From an uncultured Nocardioides sp. (lineage in GTDB: Bacteria > Actinomycetota > Actinomycetes > Propionibacteriales > Nocardioidaceae): a DNA stretch of 64,000 nt. The notes beneath the pieces were generated by a model, which was not told the DNA's origin, ran no database searches, and saw only the letters and a list, made by a program, of their open reading frames with translations. How positions within the stretch are numbered: position 1 is the stretch's first letter; each line of letters begins with the position of its first letter. Below are positions 62,757-64,000 of the stretch, one piece after another. Location: contig NZ_CANKYS010000002.1 in assembly GCF_947488025.1 (NCBI RefSeq), forward strand, positions 434,001 to 498,000. Reading direction: 5' to 3'. A program made the position numbers and the translations under genes.

Positions 62757-63311
62757 TCAGGCGGCGACGACGACCTCGTGCGCGACGAGGGCGTCGAGGG
62801 CGCCGAGGAAGCGCTGCACGGCCGCCTCGTCCTGCAGCGGGTCGCCCTCGAGGGCGGGCTCGTCGACGACGATGCCCTCCACCACGACGGCGCCGGCGAT
62901 GGTGGCCGAGTGGCGGGCGTGCTCGTGCGACCACTTGCCGCCGTACGGCGTGGGGGTGGCGCCGATGGCCGCGAAGGGCTTGCCGACGATGGCGCCCTGG
63001 CCGTAGGGGCGCGAGAGCCAGTCGATGGCGTTGTTGAGGACGGCCGGCATGGTGCCGTTGTACTCCGGCGTCACGGCCAGCACGCGGTCGGCTCCGGCGA
63101 CGGCCTCACGCAGGGCGGTGGCGGCGGCCGGCGCGGCGTCGCCGTCGAGCTCCTCGGTGTAGAACGGGACGGCGTCGAGGCCCTGGACGACGTCGACGGT
63201 GACACCTGCGGGGGCGTGGTCGCGGAGGTGCTCGGCGATGCGACGGTTGAGCGAGCCGGCGCGGTTGGAGCCGAGGAGGACGGCGACACGGGTCTGCTTC
63301 TGAGTGGTCAT
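62757..63311 (-). CDS. NADPH-dependent FMN reductase-family protein
   Basis: 184-residue flavodoxin-like protein. FMN-phosphate loop LLGSNRAGSLNRRIAEH and isoalloxazine-side motif TPEYNGTMPAVLNNAIDWLS are typical of chromate/quinone reductases. Divergent from a TetR gene, with a perfect 14-bp palindrome just upstream of its start, suggesting induction by an electrophile or quinone-like ligand. Confidence 0.92.
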   Translation of the reverse strand: MTTQKQTRVAVLLGSNRAGSLNRRIAEHLRDHAPAGVTVDVVQGLDAVPFYTEELDGDAAPAAATALREAVAGADRVLAVTPEYNGTMPAVLNNAIDWLSRPYGQGAIVGKPFAAIGATPTPYGGKWSHEHARHSATIAGAVVVEGIVVDEPALEGDPLQDEAAVQRFLGALDALVAHEVVVAA

Positions 63312-63322
63312 ACCCGTCGAAA

Positions 63323-63336
63323 CGGACCGCGGTCCG
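63323..63336. promoter_or_regulatory. Palindromic TetR operator candidate
   Basis: CGGACCGCGGTCCG is a perfect 14-bp palindrome 11 nt upstream of the FMN-reductase ATG and 47 nt from the divergent TetR start; its position fits repression of the reductase. Confidence 0.65.
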
Positions 63337-63383
63337 CTTCTATTCCGGTGCGGCCGATGTTTCTCGAGACCTAGGCTGGCGGG

Positions 63384-63974
63384 GTGACCCACCTGCTGCC
63401 GCTGGCCGACGAGCCCGCGCCGGAGCGGGCCGACGCGGCGCGCAACCGCGAGGCGATCCTCGCAGCGGCGCTGCGCCTGGTGCGGACGCGGGGGGTCGGG
63501 TGCGTGACGATGGACACGGTCGCCGCCGAGGCGGGGGTCGGCAAGGGCACCCTGTTCCGGCGCTTCGAGAGCCGCGAGGGGCTGATGGCCGCGGTGCTCA
63601 ACGAGTCCGAGACGGCGTGGCAGGGACAAGTCATCTCGGGTCCGCCGCCGCTGGGGCCCGGCGCCCCACCGCTGGACCGGCTGCTCGCCTTCGGGCACTC
63701 CCGCCTGCGGACCAACCTGACCCACGCCGAGCTCATCGCGGCCGCCGGTCGTCCCGGCGCCCGGTCGGCTGCCGCCGTCTCGTTCGCCAACATGCACGTC
63801 CGCTACCTGCTGGGTGAGCTCGGGGTCACCGGGGACCTGCTGATGCTCGCCACCGCGCTCCTCGCGCCGCTGGAGATGGTCGTGCTGGACCAGCAGGTCA
63901 ACGCCGAGCACATCGCGCTCGAGCGGATCGAGGCCGGGTGGGACGACCTCGTACGCCGCGTGGTCGGCGCCTGA
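63384..63974 (+). CDS. TetR/AcrR-family transcriptional regulator
   Basis: 196 residues from the GTG at 63384. Helix-turn-helix VTMDTVAAEAGVGKGTLFRRF at ~residues 40-60, preceded by ARNREAILAAALRLV; C-terminal ligand domain not assignable. Probably controls the divergent FMN reductase and itself through the palindrome at 63323-63336. Confidence 0.92.
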   Translation: MTHLLPLADEPAPERADAARNREAILAAALRLVRTRGVGCVTMDTVAAEAGVGKGTLFRRFESREGLMAAVLNESETAWQGQVISGPPPLGPGAPPLDRLLAFGHSRLRTNLTHAELIAAAGRPGARSAAAVSFANMHVRYLLGELGVTGDLLMLATALLAPLEMVVLDQQVNAEHIALERIEAGWDDLVRRVVGA

Positions 63975-64000
63975 CCCTGCCGCCCCTCAGCGGTGGTGGC

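Noticed and set aside
1..64000. Insertion sequences, integrases, phage genes or toxin-antitoxin pairs
   Set aside because: No transposase, integrase, structural phage or TA-like protein found; repeats present are short palindromic or tandem sequences only.

Overview
The window is a very GC-rich (roughly 70% or more by eye), densely coded chromosomal segment of an actinobacterium. The best guess is a Nocardioides-type genome (Propionibacteriales). This rests on the gene order (DUF177-rpmF-rnc-mutM; recG-DAK2-rpmB; thiL/Lrp/DUF3515/ddl/gpsA/plsC/fbiD), a HupB with a lysine/alanine tail, leuCD divergent from an NdgR-type IclR regulator, an F420 biosynthesis gene, many GTG starts and frequent ATGA/GTGA overlaps. 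No rRNA, CRISPR array, insertion sequence, integrase or phage gene was seen. The segment looks like core chromosome with two or three accessory metabolic blocks. mutM runs off the left edge.

Layout. 1-8100: repair, ribosome and CoA housekeeping genes, all on the minus strand (mutM, rnc, rpmF, DUF177, coaD, rsmD, recG, DAK2 protein), with rpmB divergent. 8100-15000: thiL, a lone Lrp ligand-binding domain, a DUF3515 lipoprotein, ddl, a Cys/Met PLP enzyme, plsC-gpsA and the F420 gene fbiD. 15000-18800: hupB, leuCD and the leu regulator. 18800-21900: a purine deaminase, then an alkylation-repair pair (Ada-AlkA fusion plus Ogt). 21950-25990: a compact Asp23 envelope-stress locus of seven overlapping minus-strand genes facing an ECF sigma factor and a further Asp23-like gene. 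26000-31920: a CitA/CitB-type two-component system divergent from a tripartite tricarboxylate transporter (tctCBA) plus a universal stress protein. 31930-50750: a carbohydrate island on the minus strand. It holds xylulokinase, a ROK repressor with its operator, a ribose/xylose-type ABC importer, a Gfo/Idh/MocA dehydrogenase, xylose isomerase, a 2146-residue secreted ThuA/sugar-dehydrogenase/PKD/CBM6 protein, a TIM-barrel sugar isomerase, an inositol-phosphate-synthase-like protein and CopC. 50800-53650: tRNA-Glu, tRNA-Gln, a CPBP protease and gltX. 53650-58600: small metabolic and unknown genes (FAH family, PLP decarboxylase, putative 3-methyladenine glycosylase, sulfotransferase, pentapeptide protein). 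58700-61310: a biotin-uptake operon bioYMN with a divergent BioQ-like repressor and a clear promoter/operator. 61320-64000: amidase, FMN reductase and a divergent TetR regulator.

How the parts work together. The sugar island can take up a pentose-like sugar (ABC importer), isomerise and phosphorylate it (XylA, XylB), and switch this on through the ROK repressor; two CRP-like palindromes flanking the ROK operator suggest a second, catabolite-type input. The giant exoprotein probably acts on polysaccharide or oxidised sugars outside the cell. The tct block is a self-contained citrate-type sensing and uptake module. The Asp23 block couples an ECF sigma factor to envelope-associated proteins.

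Most notable points: the Asp23/ECF locus with a likely frameshifted membrane gene and a small HPD-bearing protein; the giant multidomain exoenzyme; an interspersed palindromic repeat whose two copies differ by a compensatory base-pair change and which supplies the leuC stop codon; the ROK operator with two flanking palindromes; and an unexplained 65-bp nested inverted repeat at 58626-58690.
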